Source: Bacillus sp. FJAT-29937 | Lineage (GTDB): Bacteria; Bacillota; Bacilli; Bacillales; Cytobacillaceae | Assembly: GCF_001509555.1 (NCBI RefSeq) | Contig: NZ_LMAS01000005.1 | Location: forward strand, 195,507-259,506 | Direction: 5' to 3' | Length of the DNA: 64,000 nucleotides | Shown here: positions 52,441-61,068 of the stretch, in pieces | Numbering within the stretch: position 1 is the stretch's first letter | Layout: every line of letters begins with the position of its first letter | Translations under genes and position numbers: made by a program | The notes under the pieces: generated by a model | The model's database searches: none | Told to the model about the DNA's origin: nothing | Seen by the model: only the letters and a program-made list of their open reading frames with translations

Positions 52441-53595
52441 TTATTCATATCGAACTTTAGACAATCCGATTGTAAAAAACACCGCAGCAAAGGCAAGCAA
52501 GATGAAAATGGGTGTCAGGATATCTCCAACAGCTGCGCCCCCAACGTTTAATTCGGTAAATCCTTTGATCGCCCAAGATTGGGGAACGAATTGGGCCATT
52601 GTCTGCATGATTCCTGGTGTAATGCTTGTTGGCCAATAAACACCGCCAAGCATGCAGGTAGAAACAATGATGAGCGTGCCAATTGCGTTTTGCTGCTCGG
52701 CTGTTTTGGCAAAGGCGGCAATCGCGAGACCTAATCCGACTACAGCTAATAGCAATGAAGAGATCAGAACAAACAACCCAACAGGATCTCCCCACTTTAC
52801 ATCAAAAATGACTGAGGACATGACGATCAATAAGAAGAATTGAATCCAGCCAACCGCGAAAAATGATAGGAAGTACCCAAACATCACTTGAAATTTAGAA
52901 GTTGGAGTGGAAAACAATCTTGACCAAATGCCCATATTTCTTGCTTCAATGAGAGCCCCAGTGGCCGACAGCATCATCATCATCACAAACATGATAGAAA
53001 ATCCCGCAGAGCTGTAGGACATTCTGTTCAGAACATTCCCATTTGAGCCGTCACCATTCATAACTTTTGTTAACGCAAGCTGTTTTTCTTGGCCGTTTGC
53101 AAGTCTATTGTAGATGGCATCCCAATCCTCCCCGTTAAATTGGCTTACCGTTTTTGCTGCCGAGACTTGCATACCCATCGTTCGTACAGCCCCATTCATT
53201 ATTTGCTTCACAACAGGTGCAGTTGTGCTGCTAGGCAAATGTTGAAAGGTAATCTCAGGCTTTTCCTGTTGAAAAAGCTGAGTGGCTAATCCTTTTTTTA
53301 TGGTAAAAACTCCTTGAATCTCTTGTTGCACTAGCAAATTCTTTGCCTCTGCAGCTTCGACATCATGAAACGTAACAAGCTCACTCGATTTCAGCTGTGT
53401 AATGAGCCCAGTTGATAATTCTGTTTGATCTTTATCGACAATGCCTATATGGATCGTTTGGTCCGAGCTTCCACCGAAAAGGCTCCCGAATAGGAAGGTA
53501 AACAGAAGTGGCATGGCGAACATTAGCAGATATGCAGACGGCTTTTTGAATGTACGTTTAAGTTCAAACTGGCAAATTGCCCATATTTTCATCAT
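52441..53595 (-). CDS. lnrN: ABC-2 type permease, LnrN-like
   Basis: A 384-aa membrane protein, one helix near 20-40, a large extracellular loop, then five helices. ABC-2 features are seen in RMSYSSAGFSIMFVMMMMLSATGAL (about 189-213) and the NMGIWSRLFSTPTS loop. ATG 53595 is preferred to TTG 53604, which abuts the ribosome site. With the preceding permease and ATPase it matches YfiLMN/LnrLMN, which exports or excludes polyene antibiotics. Homology assignment rests on gene order and lengths. Confidence 0.75.
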   Translation of the reverse strand: MMKIWAICQFELKRTFKKPSAYLLMFAMPLLFTFLFGSLFGGSSDQTIHIGIVDKDQTELSTGLITQLKSSELVTFHDVEAAEAKNLLVQQEIQGVFTIKKGLATQLFQQEKPEITFQHLPSSTTAPVVKQIMNGAVRTMGMQVSAAKTVSQFNGEDWDAIYNRLANGQEKQLALTKVMNGDGSNGNVLNRMSYSSAGFSIMFVMMMMLSATGALIEARNMGIWSRLFSTPTSKFQVMFGYFLSFFAVGWIQFFLLIVMSSVIFDVKWGDPVGLFVLISSLLLAVVGLGLAIAAFAKTAEQQNAIGTLIIVSTCMLGGVYWPTSITPGIMQTMAQFVPQSWAIKGFTELNVGGAAVGDILTPIFILLAFAAVFFTIGLSKVRYE

Positions 53596-53609
53596 TATTC
53601 CCAATCCTC

Positions 53610-54824
53610 CTAGAGAGCCTTATGATGTAAGCGCATCGTTCCAATGATGATCGATACAATACCAATCAAAGTTAATATGATCGTTGGCGCTATTAATGAG
53701 CCCCATGTAGTTCCAGACATTATATTTGTAAAGCTTGTTAAAGCCCATGAATTTGGTGTAATCATTGAAATGTGCCGCATAAGGCTTGGAAATGCTGAAA
53801 CGGGCAGCATGGAACCCCCTAAAAGGGCAAGGAGCTGTACACCAATTCCGCCTAGTGTGTCTGCCATTTTTTCACTCGAAGTAAAGGCAGCCACTATCAT
53901 CGATAGTCCTGACACGGCAAAGCTGTAAATGAAAGCAATGAAGATGGTTTGGAGAATATTGTTTCCCCAGCCTACGTTTAAAACAAAATGGGTCGCAGCC
54001 ATAAAAATCAGAAATTGGATAAAGGCAAAGAACAGCGTCCCTAGAAATTTCCCTAATAAAATGGAGCTGTTACTCGCTTGTGTCGTCATTAATCTGGTTA
54101 ATGTCTCCGTGCTGCGTTCTTGATGAAAAGCTTTCCCGCCATTCATCGCATTAAATAATAGGAACATAGCCGCCATCGCTGCGGCGTAGTATTGCATGGA
54201 TGATACACTTTGTTCGCCAACTGGCTGATCCGATATGATATCCTGCTGAAGCTTCATTGCATTTTCCATGTTTTGCAAAAGTTCCATTTGGATTGCTTCT
54301 GGCTGAAAGGTGCTTCCATTGGCTGCTGCTGTCACAGCAATATCAGACAACACTTCCTTCGTCGAAACAGCCATTGTTTGTGTAGTCATTGTGAAGGAAT
54401 CAGTGATTTGTTGGATAAAAGCTGCTTCAAAATCCTTACCTGCTGCAGGATAAATGTATACAGGGTTTTCCTGCTGATTTTCTAAGTCTTCTTCCCAGTG
54501 GCTAGGGAAAACTAGGCCAACATCCACCTGGGAGTCCTTAACCCAATTCTGCAGTTCTTCACTAGAATTGGTTTGCTTAACAGATACTGAATCTTTCATT
54601 TCATCGAGTAAAACGTCATTAATGAATGTCTCAGCAAGAGCATCAGCATTCACAGTGTAAATACCTATTGTTGTTTTAGGCAGCTGACTATCACCCATGG
54701 CCCCTTTCAAGGCAGATCCTAAAATCGCGGTCAAAAGGATGGGCATAAGGACCATCAAGATGATGGCTTTTCTATCCTTCAATCGAAGCTTTAGATCCTT
54801 CGCGGCTATAATAAACATTTTCAT
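53610..54824 (-). CDS. lnrM: ABC-2 type permease, LnrM-like
   Basis: A 404-aa membrane protein with an N-terminal helix (about 25-43), an extended extracellular domain (about 50-215), and five further helices in the C-terminal half. The ATG at 54824 is preferred to GTG 54833, which touches the ribosome site AAGAGG. The loop HQERSTETLTRLMTTQASNS is the typical ABC-2 cytosolic element. It is followed by the LnrN-like gene 14 bases later. Confidence 0.75.
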   Translation of the reverse strand: MKMFIIAAKDLKLRLKDRKAIILMVLMPILLTAILGSALKGAMGDSQLPKTTIGIYTVNADALAETFINDVLLDEMKDSVSVKQTNSSEELQNWVKDSQVDVGLVFPSHWEEDLENQQENPVYIYPAAGKDFEAAFIQQITDSFTMTTQTMAVSTKEVLSDIAVTAAANGSTFQPEAIQMELLQNMENAMKLQQDIISDQPVGEQSVSSMQYYAAAMAAMFLLFNAMNGGKAFHQERSTETLTRLMTTQASNSSILLGKFLGTLFFAFIQFLIFMAATHFVLNVGWGNNILQTIFIAFIYSFAVSGLSMIVAAFTSSEKMADTLGGIGVQLLALLGGSMLPVSAFPSLMRHISMITPNSWALTSFTNIMSGTTWGSLIAPTIILTLIGIVSIIIGTMRLHHKAL

Positions 54825-54836
54825 TTCACTCACCTC

Positions 54837-55769
54837 TTAATCCCGCAATGAACGTCCGGTTAATTGTAAAAACAATGTCTCTAAATTTGGCTCCTGAAGC
54901 TGAATTTGCTGCAGTATAACACCTGTTTGATTGGCAAGCACAACGATATCAGCTAGCAGCTCTTTATGATTTTGCACGAAGATATTAATTTCCGTTTCTT
55001 GCTGAACCGTAACATTTTCAACCCCATCCATGGAGTTCAACTCCATGAGAAAATCAGGCTTCACTTGATCTATAACAAGATGAAGCACTTTGCCGCCGGA
55101 AAGCCTGTTTGTGAGCTCTTTTTTTGACCCGCTTGCGATTAATTGGCCGTGATCGATAATCGCAATTCGTTTGCAAAGGAATTCAACCTCTTCCATATAA
55201 TGACTAGTGTAAATAATGGTCATTCCTTGCTCATTTAACGATTTAACCGTTTCTAAAATATGATTTCGCGATTGCGGATCAATGCCAACAGTCGGCTCAT
55301 CCATGATCAGCAACTCCGGTTTATGCATTAAGGCCGCTCCAATATTAATCCGCCGCTTCATCCCGCCTGAAAAAGTCTCGATTTTATCCTTTGCCCGGTC
55401 GGAAAGACCAACGATTTCGAGCACTTCCTTCGCCCGGTTTTTAGCCTCTTTCCTTTTTAAACCGTACATCTGTCCCCAAAAAACTAAATTATCGATTGCA
55501 GACATTGTCGGATAAAGAGCAATATCCTGTGGCACAACGCCAATTTTCTTCTTGATAAATGCCGGGTCTTTTTTCACTGAAACCCCATCCACGAGGATAT
55601 CTCCATCCTCATACGGAACTAACCCGCAAATCATGGAGATGGTCGTTGATTTCCCAGCTCCATTTGGTCCAAGTAAACCAAACGCTTCTCCTTTTTCAAT
55701 ATTTAAGGTAATTCCTTTAACGACTTCATGTTGGCCAAAGCTTTTTTTAATATTGTTTAGTGCAAGCAT
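54837..55769 (-). CDS. lnrL: ABC transporter ATP-binding protein, LnrL-like
   Basis: A 310-aa ATPase of the DrrA/CcmA class. Walker A is GPNGAGKST (about 36-44), the signature FSGGMKRRINIG, and Walker B LLIMDEPTVGID; DHGQLIASGS and a C-terminal DUF4162-like region follow. ATG 55769 follows AAGGAGG; an in-frame TTG 6 bases upstream is too close to the ribosome site. A minus-strand terminator separates it from the response regulator gene, so its own promoter in 55776-55850 is expected to be the regulator's target. Confidence 0.85.
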   Translation of the reverse strand: MLALNNIKKSFGQHEVVKGITLNIEKGEAFGLLGPNGAGKSTTISMICGLVPYEDGDILVDGVSVKKDPAFIKKKIGVVPQDIALYPTMSAIDNLVFWGQMYGLKRKEAKNRAKEVLEIVGLSDRAKDKIETFSGGMKRRINIGAALMHKPELLIMDEPTVGIDPQSRNHILETVKSLNEQGMTIIYTSHYMEEVEFLCKRIAIIDHGQLIASGSKKELTNRLSGGKVLHLVIDQVKPDFLMELNSMDGVENVTVQQETEINIFVQNHKELLADIVVLANQTGVILQQIQLQEPNLETLFLQLTGRSLRD

Positions 55770-55852
55770 CTTCAACCGCCTCCTTATTAACTACCTTCAT
55801 TTTATTTGAAAGCAGGGGCCACTCCATCTAGCTGGCGATAGATTTTCAAGCA

Positions 55853-55878
55853 TAAAAAAAACGACACCTATGTGTCGT
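55853..55878 (-). terminator. Minus-strand terminator between lnrK-like and lnrL-like genes
   Basis: ACGACAC and GTGTCGT form a 7-bp stem with 4-nt loop CTAT; on the minus strand an eight-base T run follows. It isolates the signalling genes from the ABC genes. Confidence 0.8.
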
Positions 55879-55914
55879 AGTTCATCCTGCCATATGCCAG
55901 AAGTCATGAGATGT

Positions 55915-56580
55915 TTAAAAGGTAGTGATGCCGTAGCGTACCGCAAAAATGGCTGCCTGGGTGCGATCCCGAAGCTCGAGCTTTTGTATAATGTTCGAAA
56001 CATGATTCTTGACCGTCCCCTCTGTAATAAATAAGGCATCGGCAATTTCTTTATTATTTAACCCTTTGCCAAGATGGCTCAATACTTCCCGCTCACGGCT
56101 TGTTAATTCATTTAGGGAAAAGGGGATAGGGGCTTCTGAGCTGCTTTCTTCCTTACTATTTTTCAACCGCATTTCTGTTAGCACATTGGAAGTGAAATCC
56201 TTAGGGAGGACTACGCCTCCGTGGAAAACGGTTAAAATCGCCTGAACGATTGTGTCAGTCGACATATCCTTTAATAAATATCCGCTTGCCCCTTCTTCTA
56301 ACGCATCAAAAATGTATTCACTATCACTAAAGGTAGTCAGCATTAGCACCTTCACTTGGGGGATATTTTCCTTTAATAGCTTTGTTCCTTCAACCCCATT
56401 GACATTTGGCATCCGGATATCCATTAAAACGATATCAGGGGTGAGACTTAAAGCCTTTTCTAATGCTTCAGCTCCATCACCGGCTGTTCCAATCACTTCA
56501 ATTTCTTTACGGAGATTTAGCAGAGAGCCTAGACCTTCCCTTATTAATGGCTGATCATCCACAATCAAAACCTTAATCAT
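55915..56580 (-). CDS. lnrK: NarL/LuxR family response regulator, LnrK-like
   Basis: A 221-aa regulator. The receiver domain has Asp8/Asp9 and phosphoacceptor Asp54 (VLMDIRMP). The C-terminal LuxR HTH (LTSREREVLSHLGKGLNNKEIADAL, about 155-179) binds DNA. ATG 56580 overlaps the kinase stop by 4 bases (ATGA), so translation is coupled. Length matches YfiK/LnrK (about 220 aa). It probably activates the adjacent ABC genes. Confidence 0.85.
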   Translation of the reverse strand: MIKVLIVDDQPLIREGLGSLLNLRKEIEVIGTAGDGAEALEKALSLTPDIVLMDIRMPNVNGVEGTKLLKENIPQVKVLMLTTFSDSEYIFDALEEGASGYLLKDMSTDTIVQAILTVFHGGVVLPKDFTSNVLTEMRLKNSKEESSSEAPIPFSLNELTSREREVLSHLGKGLNNKEIADALFITEGTVKNHVSNIIQKLELRDRTQAAIFAVRYGITTF

Positions 56581-57797
56581 TTCATCACCCCTACTGAGCT
56601 CCATTGCACAAACTTATTTGGAAGTTTAATAGAAATTGAAAAACCTAGACCTTCCGCACTTTTAAATTGTATCGTTCCACCGTGTTCTAAAATACGTTCT
56701 TTCATATTTATAAGACCGAAGCTTGGGACTACATTCTCAGTTCCCTTTCCGTTATCCTCCAACTCAATATGAACAGCTTCATTATTAATCTGAATCGACA
56801 CCTTACATAAATTGGCTGAACCGTGCCTTTGTGCATTTGTTAAAGCTTCCTGGACGATTCTTTTTATGGTTGGTTGAATGGAGAGAGGAATAGACGTTGG
56901 GTCACCATCTACTTCCAGTCGTGTTTGCATTCCAGTCAGATTCGCAAATTCATCCATCATCTCCCGCAAAATATGCAGAAATGAAACTTTCAAGTGATCT
57001 TCATCCTTTAATGTTCGAACAGATAAGCGAATTTCATGGAGAGAGTCGCGAGTCAATTGCTCACATGTGTGTAATATGGCTTTGCTTTTATCTACATCCA
57101 TCGATATCATTTCATTTGCTAATTGCAGCTGTACGAGCAAGGCTGTCATTTTATGGCCGACTGTATCATGTATTTCACGTGCAATTTCATTTCGTTCTCG
57201 TATGACTGTTAATTGTTCCACTTGATTGGAATACTCACTTAACTGCCCGTGTGCATTCTGCAGAGCACCGTGGGAGTCATTAAGCTGCTGGAACTGGCTG
57301 CTAATCGTTTCTCGTGCCCTCTGTAAGTTGCGGATCAGGCTCCCTACTATCGCCCCATATACGATGAACATCAAATTTAAGATATTATCGGAAAATGCAG
57401 ATGACCCGAATAAATAATATTTTTCAGCGGTAATCAATACCCACATAATGAAAAAGGCGATCGAAAACCATTTTAAAATGCTGCGATTAGAAAAAAATAA
57501 AAAGACGGTTGTGGATATCACTCCAAAGAATATTAAGTATAAATTGCCACTAGACGGAAATATAGCCCCAAACCCATAGCTCAGCAGCATATCAACAGCT
57601 GTGCAGAATACTCTTATTCTTATCCTTTCAGTGAAGATTTGCAGAAAATGATTTCCAACAAAAAGAATCATTGCCCCAATAATAAAGCAGAGCTTCCAGC
57701 CATCCCTAGAATCGGTAAATTGAAAATAATAGCTGCTCAATAGTAAAAACATGAGAACTCTTGTTGAGGAAAGTAAGAGTAATGATAAATTTTTCAA
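56577..57797 (-). CDS. lnrJ: HisKA_3 sensor histidine kinase, LnrJ-like
   Basis: A 406-aa membrane kinase with about five helices in residues 5-160, a coiled coil (about 165-200), and the phosphoacceptor His210 in AREIHDTVGHKM, the HisKA_3/DesK-LiaS type. An HATPase domain (VQEALTNAQRHG to LEDNGKG) ends the protein. The TTG start at 57797 follows AAGGATGGA. It overlaps the regulator gene by 4 bases. It should sense an amphipathic or antibiotic signal. Confidence 0.85.
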   Translation of the reverse strand: MKNLSLLLLSSTRVLMFLLLSSYYFQFTDSRDGWKLCFIIGAMILFVGNHFLQIFTERIRIRVFCTAVDMLLSYGFGAIFPSSGNLYLIFFGVISTTVFLFFSNRSILKWFSIAFFIMWVLITAEKYYLFGSSAFSDNILNLMFIVYGAIVGSLIRNLQRARETISSQFQQLNDSHGALQNAHGQLSEYSNQVEQLTVIRERNEIAREIHDTVGHKMTALLVQLQLANEMISMDVDKSKAILHTCEQLTRDSLHEIRLSVRTLKDEDHLKVSFLHILREMMDEFANLTGMQTRLEVDGDPTSIPLSIQPTIKRIVQEALTNAQRHGSANLCKVSIQINNEAVHIELEDNGKGTENVVPSFGLINMKERILEHGGTIQFKSAEGLGFSISIKLPNKFVQWSSVGVMK

Positions 57798-57800
57798 AGT

Positions 57801-59324
57801 TCATCCATCCTTAAGAGAATCTTCTTTTACTATAGGAATCATCATTTTTACCTCAGTTCCCACATTTACTGTGCTTTCAATCGAAATGCTTCCATTATAG
57901 GAATCAAGTATTCGTTTGCAGACGGTTAATCCAATGCCAGAGCCATCTTTTTTCTTTGTGAAAAAGGGGTGGAATATTTTCTCGAGCTCTTCCATTGGAA
58001 TCCCTATACCGGTATCTTTTACATCAATCATGCAGCTTGCTGAATCACTTTCTATCGAAATAGTAAGTTTTCCGCCGTTAGGCATTGCTTGTAAGGAATT
58101 CTTGCTAAGATTTAGAATGACTTGTTTTAAATGATCCTTCACACAGGATATATGCGGATCATTATTAGAGTAGGAGATTGATAACTGCACATTCATATAA
58201 TTAGCTTCAGATTGTAAAATAGGTTCGATCTCTTTCAATATTTCGTTTATATTGTACGTTTTATATGTATAGGCTGTAGGGCGTCCCAGAAATAGAAGCT
58301 CACTGACGATTGAATTGATTCGATCAATTTCAATTTGGATAACCTCGAAGTAATTCTGGGCTTTTTTATCATGATATTCTTCGCTTAATAATTTGATCAA
58401 ACCGCTAATCCCAGTAAGAGGGTTTCTAATTTCATGGGCTGTGCTGGCCGCCAGATTACCAATCAGCTCCATCTTCTGAAACTCATACTGTTCTTTCTCT
58501 AATTTTGCTCTCCATTTTAAGCGGAAAATGTAGATTAAGAGCAAAAGGATATTTGTAAAAATAAAGGTTATAAAAAAGTAATTAATAAAGGCTTTTAACC
58601 GTAAATGCTCATCATCATAGCTGATCCTTGCTGTTAACGTCCACGGCAGCCGGTCTAAGTTTAATTCACTCATGCTATATTTTTCATTTGTATGTAACGC
58701 CCCTGCTTGTATGATGGGTATTCCCTTTTCATCAGTTACGATGATTTCTTCATCAGTCAAAAGGGTAGATAAATTAGCCTCTAATGTCTTTATGTTTAAA
58801 CTAGCAAGCAATACACCCATGACCTTATGATTCTCGGTAATAGGAGTAGCTAATGTGATAATATAATTACCTGTAACCCGGCCAAGATGTGCTTCAGATA
58901 TACTCGTTTGCCCGGTTCCAACCGCTTTCTGGAAATATTCGCGATCACTTACATTTACAGGAGAAAAAGGAGAGTTTGAACTTATTAGAATATCTCCCTT
59001 CGGATTCGCCCAATAAAAGCCGGAAAACCGATCATCCTGTTTATGCGTTTCCCTCAATACCTCATCTATATGATTAAAGCTAAATTGCTGTACCTTGATT
59101 AACGTAGAAAGCATTTCAAGGCGGCCAGACGTTTCACCAATAAAGTTGTCGATGCTTTTTGAATGAAGGCCAGCACTTCTGTGTGCTTTCTCTTTATACT
59201 CATTTTCATAAAACTCCATTTTTTGTACCGTCAATAAACAGCTGATTAATAACGAAGGCACGATTGTGAAGATACAATAAATGAGGAATATTTTTAACTT
59301 TATTTTCGTGTTTCGAGTAGGCAT
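57801..59324 (-). CDS. Cache-domain sensor histidine kinase
   Basis: A 507-aa membrane kinase: TM1 about 12-33, extracellular double Cache domain about 40-240 (SDREYFQKAVGTGQTSISEAH and ITLATPI are typical dCache motifs), TM2 about 246-268, then a classical HisKA with His298 in STAHEIRNPLTG, and an HATPase_c with NLSKNSLQAMP, DTGIGIP and GSGIGLTVCK. Its stop is 3 bases before the lnrJ-like start, and no partner response regulator is adjacent except LnrK. It is not part of known lnr operons. ATG 59324 follows AGGGGAAG. Confidence 0.9.
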   Translation of the reverse strand: MPTRNTKIKLKIFLIYCIFTIVPSLLISCLLTVQKMEFYENEYKEKAHRSAGLHSKSIDNFIGETSGRLEMLSTLIKVQQFSFNHIDEVLRETHKQDDRFSGFYWANPKGDILISSNSPFSPVNVSDREYFQKAVGTGQTSISEAHLGRVTGNYIITLATPITENHKVMGVLLASLNIKTLEANLSTLLTDEEIIVTDEKGIPIIQAGALHTNEKYSMSELNLDRLPWTLTARISYDDEHLRLKAFINYFFITFIFTNILLLLIYIFRLKWRAKLEKEQYEFQKMELIGNLAASTAHEIRNPLTGISGLIKLLSEEYHDKKAQNYFEVIQIEIDRINSIVSELLFLGRPTAYTYKTYNINEILKEIEPILQSEANYMNVQLSISYSNNDPHISCVKDHLKQVILNLSKNSLQAMPNGGKLTISIESDSASCMIDVKDTGIGIPMEELEKIFHPFFTKKKDGSGIGLTVCKRILDSYNGSISIESTVNVGTEVKMMIPIVKEDSLKDG

Positions 59325-59576
59325 GAACAGTTCTTCCCCTTTACTATCGCAATCTTTTTTTGCGAAGTTTAGATCCTCAAAATAACTTTTCTATGGAGAA
59401 TGAGCAGGTAAACCATTTATAATTATTCTAATAATAAGTTATTTATTAAGAAGGTTCAATAGTTGGCAACGGAGCACACTTCTATGGCTATTTGAATTTA
59501 AGCAGGAGGTAAAGGTTTTTTTGTCGAAATAGGTAAATGCAAATGATTAGGATAATAGGAAAGGCGTGTAAAAGGA

Positions 59577-60101
59577 ATGTTCATACAAACTGAAAGATTA
59601 ATCATCAGGAAATTCATTTTCGATGATTGGCAAGCAGTCTACAAGTACACCTCTGACCCTATTGTTATGAAATATATACCAGAAGGGGTTTTTACAGAAG
59701 AGGATGCAAAGGAGTTTGTCATCAAAAATTCTGCTGATCACGCGGGAAAATTTCCTGTATTATTAAAGAATAATAATATTCTAATTGGCCACATGGCTTT
59801 TGAAAAATATTTTGGTGAGCATACTTATGAGATTGGCTGGGTGTTTAATCCGGAGTTTCAGAATAAGGGATATGCCACAGAGGCAGCAGAAGCTTTATTG
59901 AAATATGGTTTTGAAGGCATGAAGTTACATAGAATAATAGCTACATGCCAGCCTGAGAATCCTCCATCTTTCCGCGTTATGGAGAAAGTCGGCATGAGAA
60001 GAGAAGGGTTTTTTAAGAAATGCATTCCACAGGGGAATGACTGGTGGGATGAATATTATTATGCCATTTTAGAAGAAGAGTGGGGTCGTAAGACAATATG
60101 A
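59577..60101 (+). CDS. GNAT family acetyltransferase, RimJ/RimL-like
   Basis: A 174-aa N-acetyltransferase. MFIQTERLIIRKFIFDDW at the N-terminus, IGWVFNPEFQNKGYATEAAEAL (acetyl-CoA loop, about 84-105), and NPPSFRVMEKVGMRREGF are the RimJ/RimL family motifs. The ATG at 59577 follows TAAAAGG. Its stop overlaps the next start by 4 bases (ATGA), so it is translationally coupled to an AAC(3) gene. Substrate unknown. Confidence 0.85.
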   Translation: MFIQTERLIIRKFIFDDWQAVYKYTSDPIVMKYIPEGVFTEEDAKEFVIKNSADHAGKFPVLLKNNNILIGHMAFEKYFGEHTYEIGWVFNPEFQNKGYATEAAEALLKYGFEGMKLHRIIATCQPENPPSFRVMEKVGMRREGFFKKCIPQGNDWWDEYYYAILEEEWGRKTI

Positions 60102-60904
60102 GTGAAGTAAATGTTATTAATAAAATGAAAAAACCACATACAAGATCAAGCCTGCACAAGGATTTGCAAAATCTCGGCATAGAAAAAGGAATGGCAGTTA
60201 TTGTCCATTCGTCCTTAAGTTCCCTTGGGTGGGTTTGTGGAGGGCCGATAGCCGTTGTCCAAGCCCTGATGGATGCCGTTGGAGAAGAGGGGACAATTAT
60301 TATGCCAACGCAAACAGGGGATAATTCAGACCCGTCAGAATGGCAAAACCCTCCTGTACCAGAGGAATGGTGGCCGATTATTCGTGAGGAAACACCCGCA
60401 TATGATCCACAATTCACACCAACAAGGGGAATGGGGAAAATTGTTGAAGCTTTTAGAACCTTCCCGGAGGTTAAAAGGAGCTTGCACCCAACTTATTCAT
60501 TTGCAGCCTGGGGTAAGCATGCGGAGTATATAGTATCTGAACAGCCTTTAGAAGAAGGATTTGGTCATCAGTCCCCTTTAGCCAAAATCTATGAATTGGA
60601 TGGTTATGTACTATTGCTGGGGGTGCAGCATGATAGCAATACTTCATTGCATTTTGCTGAACATGCAATCGCTAATAGGAAGAAGGTCCTAAAAGGGGCT
60701 GCTTTAGTTGAAAATAACGAACGAGTATGGAAAACATACGAAGAAATCGTTTATGATTCAGATTCCTTCGATGCATTAGGGAAAGAGTTTGAAGAGAATC
60801 ATCCAATTCACTCTTCCCAAATTGGTTTATCCACGTGCAAGCTCATGAAGCAGCGTCTGCTTATTGATTTTGGCCGTGAATGGTTACAAAAACACACTCA
60901 ATAG
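60098..60904 (+). CDS. AAC(3) family aminoglycoside N-acetyltransferase-like protein
   Basis: A 268-aa Antibiotic_NAT fold protein with HSSLSSLGWVCGG (about 37-49, acetyl-CoA contact), PTRGMGKIVEAFR, SLHPTYSFAAWG, and the catalytic-site stretch GVQHDSNTSLHFAEH (about 179-193). It resembles YokD-type chromosomal members, some of which do not act on aminoglycosides, so resistance cannot be assumed. It overlaps the GNAT gene and is followed by a terminator. Confidence 0.85.
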   Translation: MSEVNVINKMKKPHTRSSLHKDLQNLGIEKGMAVIVHSSLSSLGWVCGGPIAVVQALMDAVGEEGTIIMPTQTGDNSDPSEWQNPPVPEEWWPIIREETPAYDPQFTPTRGMGKIVEAFRTFPEVKRSLHPTYSFAAWGKHAEYIVSEQPLEEGFGHQSPLAKIYELDGYVLLLGVQHDSNTSLHFAEHAIANRKKVLKGAALVENNERVWKTYEEIVYDSDSFDALGKEFEENHPIHSSQIGLSTCKLMKQRLLIDFGREWLQKHTQ

Positions 60905-60911
60905 AATATTG

Positions 60912-60953
60912 AAAGCCTCCATTTCGGATGAATCCGCTAATCGAGGCTTTTTT
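60912..60953 (+). terminator. Terminator after AAC(3)-like gene
   Basis: AAAGCCTC pairs with GAGGCTTT, with an inner CGGAT/ATCCG stem, then a six-T run. Confidence 0.85.
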
Positions 60954-61068
60954 ATCGTGTAATTGCCGTTTACGAAAAATTCCATATTTAAAAGTTGATG
61001 GAATTACCACTTGTTAAAAGGTGAATAAATCGTTACCATGAGTAAGGTACTGTAGGAGGTCTTGCTTG

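Noticed and set aside
60098..60904. AAC(3)-like gene as a proven aminoglycoside resistance determinant
   Set aside because: Chromosomal YokD-type members are often not active on aminoglycosides; sequence alone cannot settle it.
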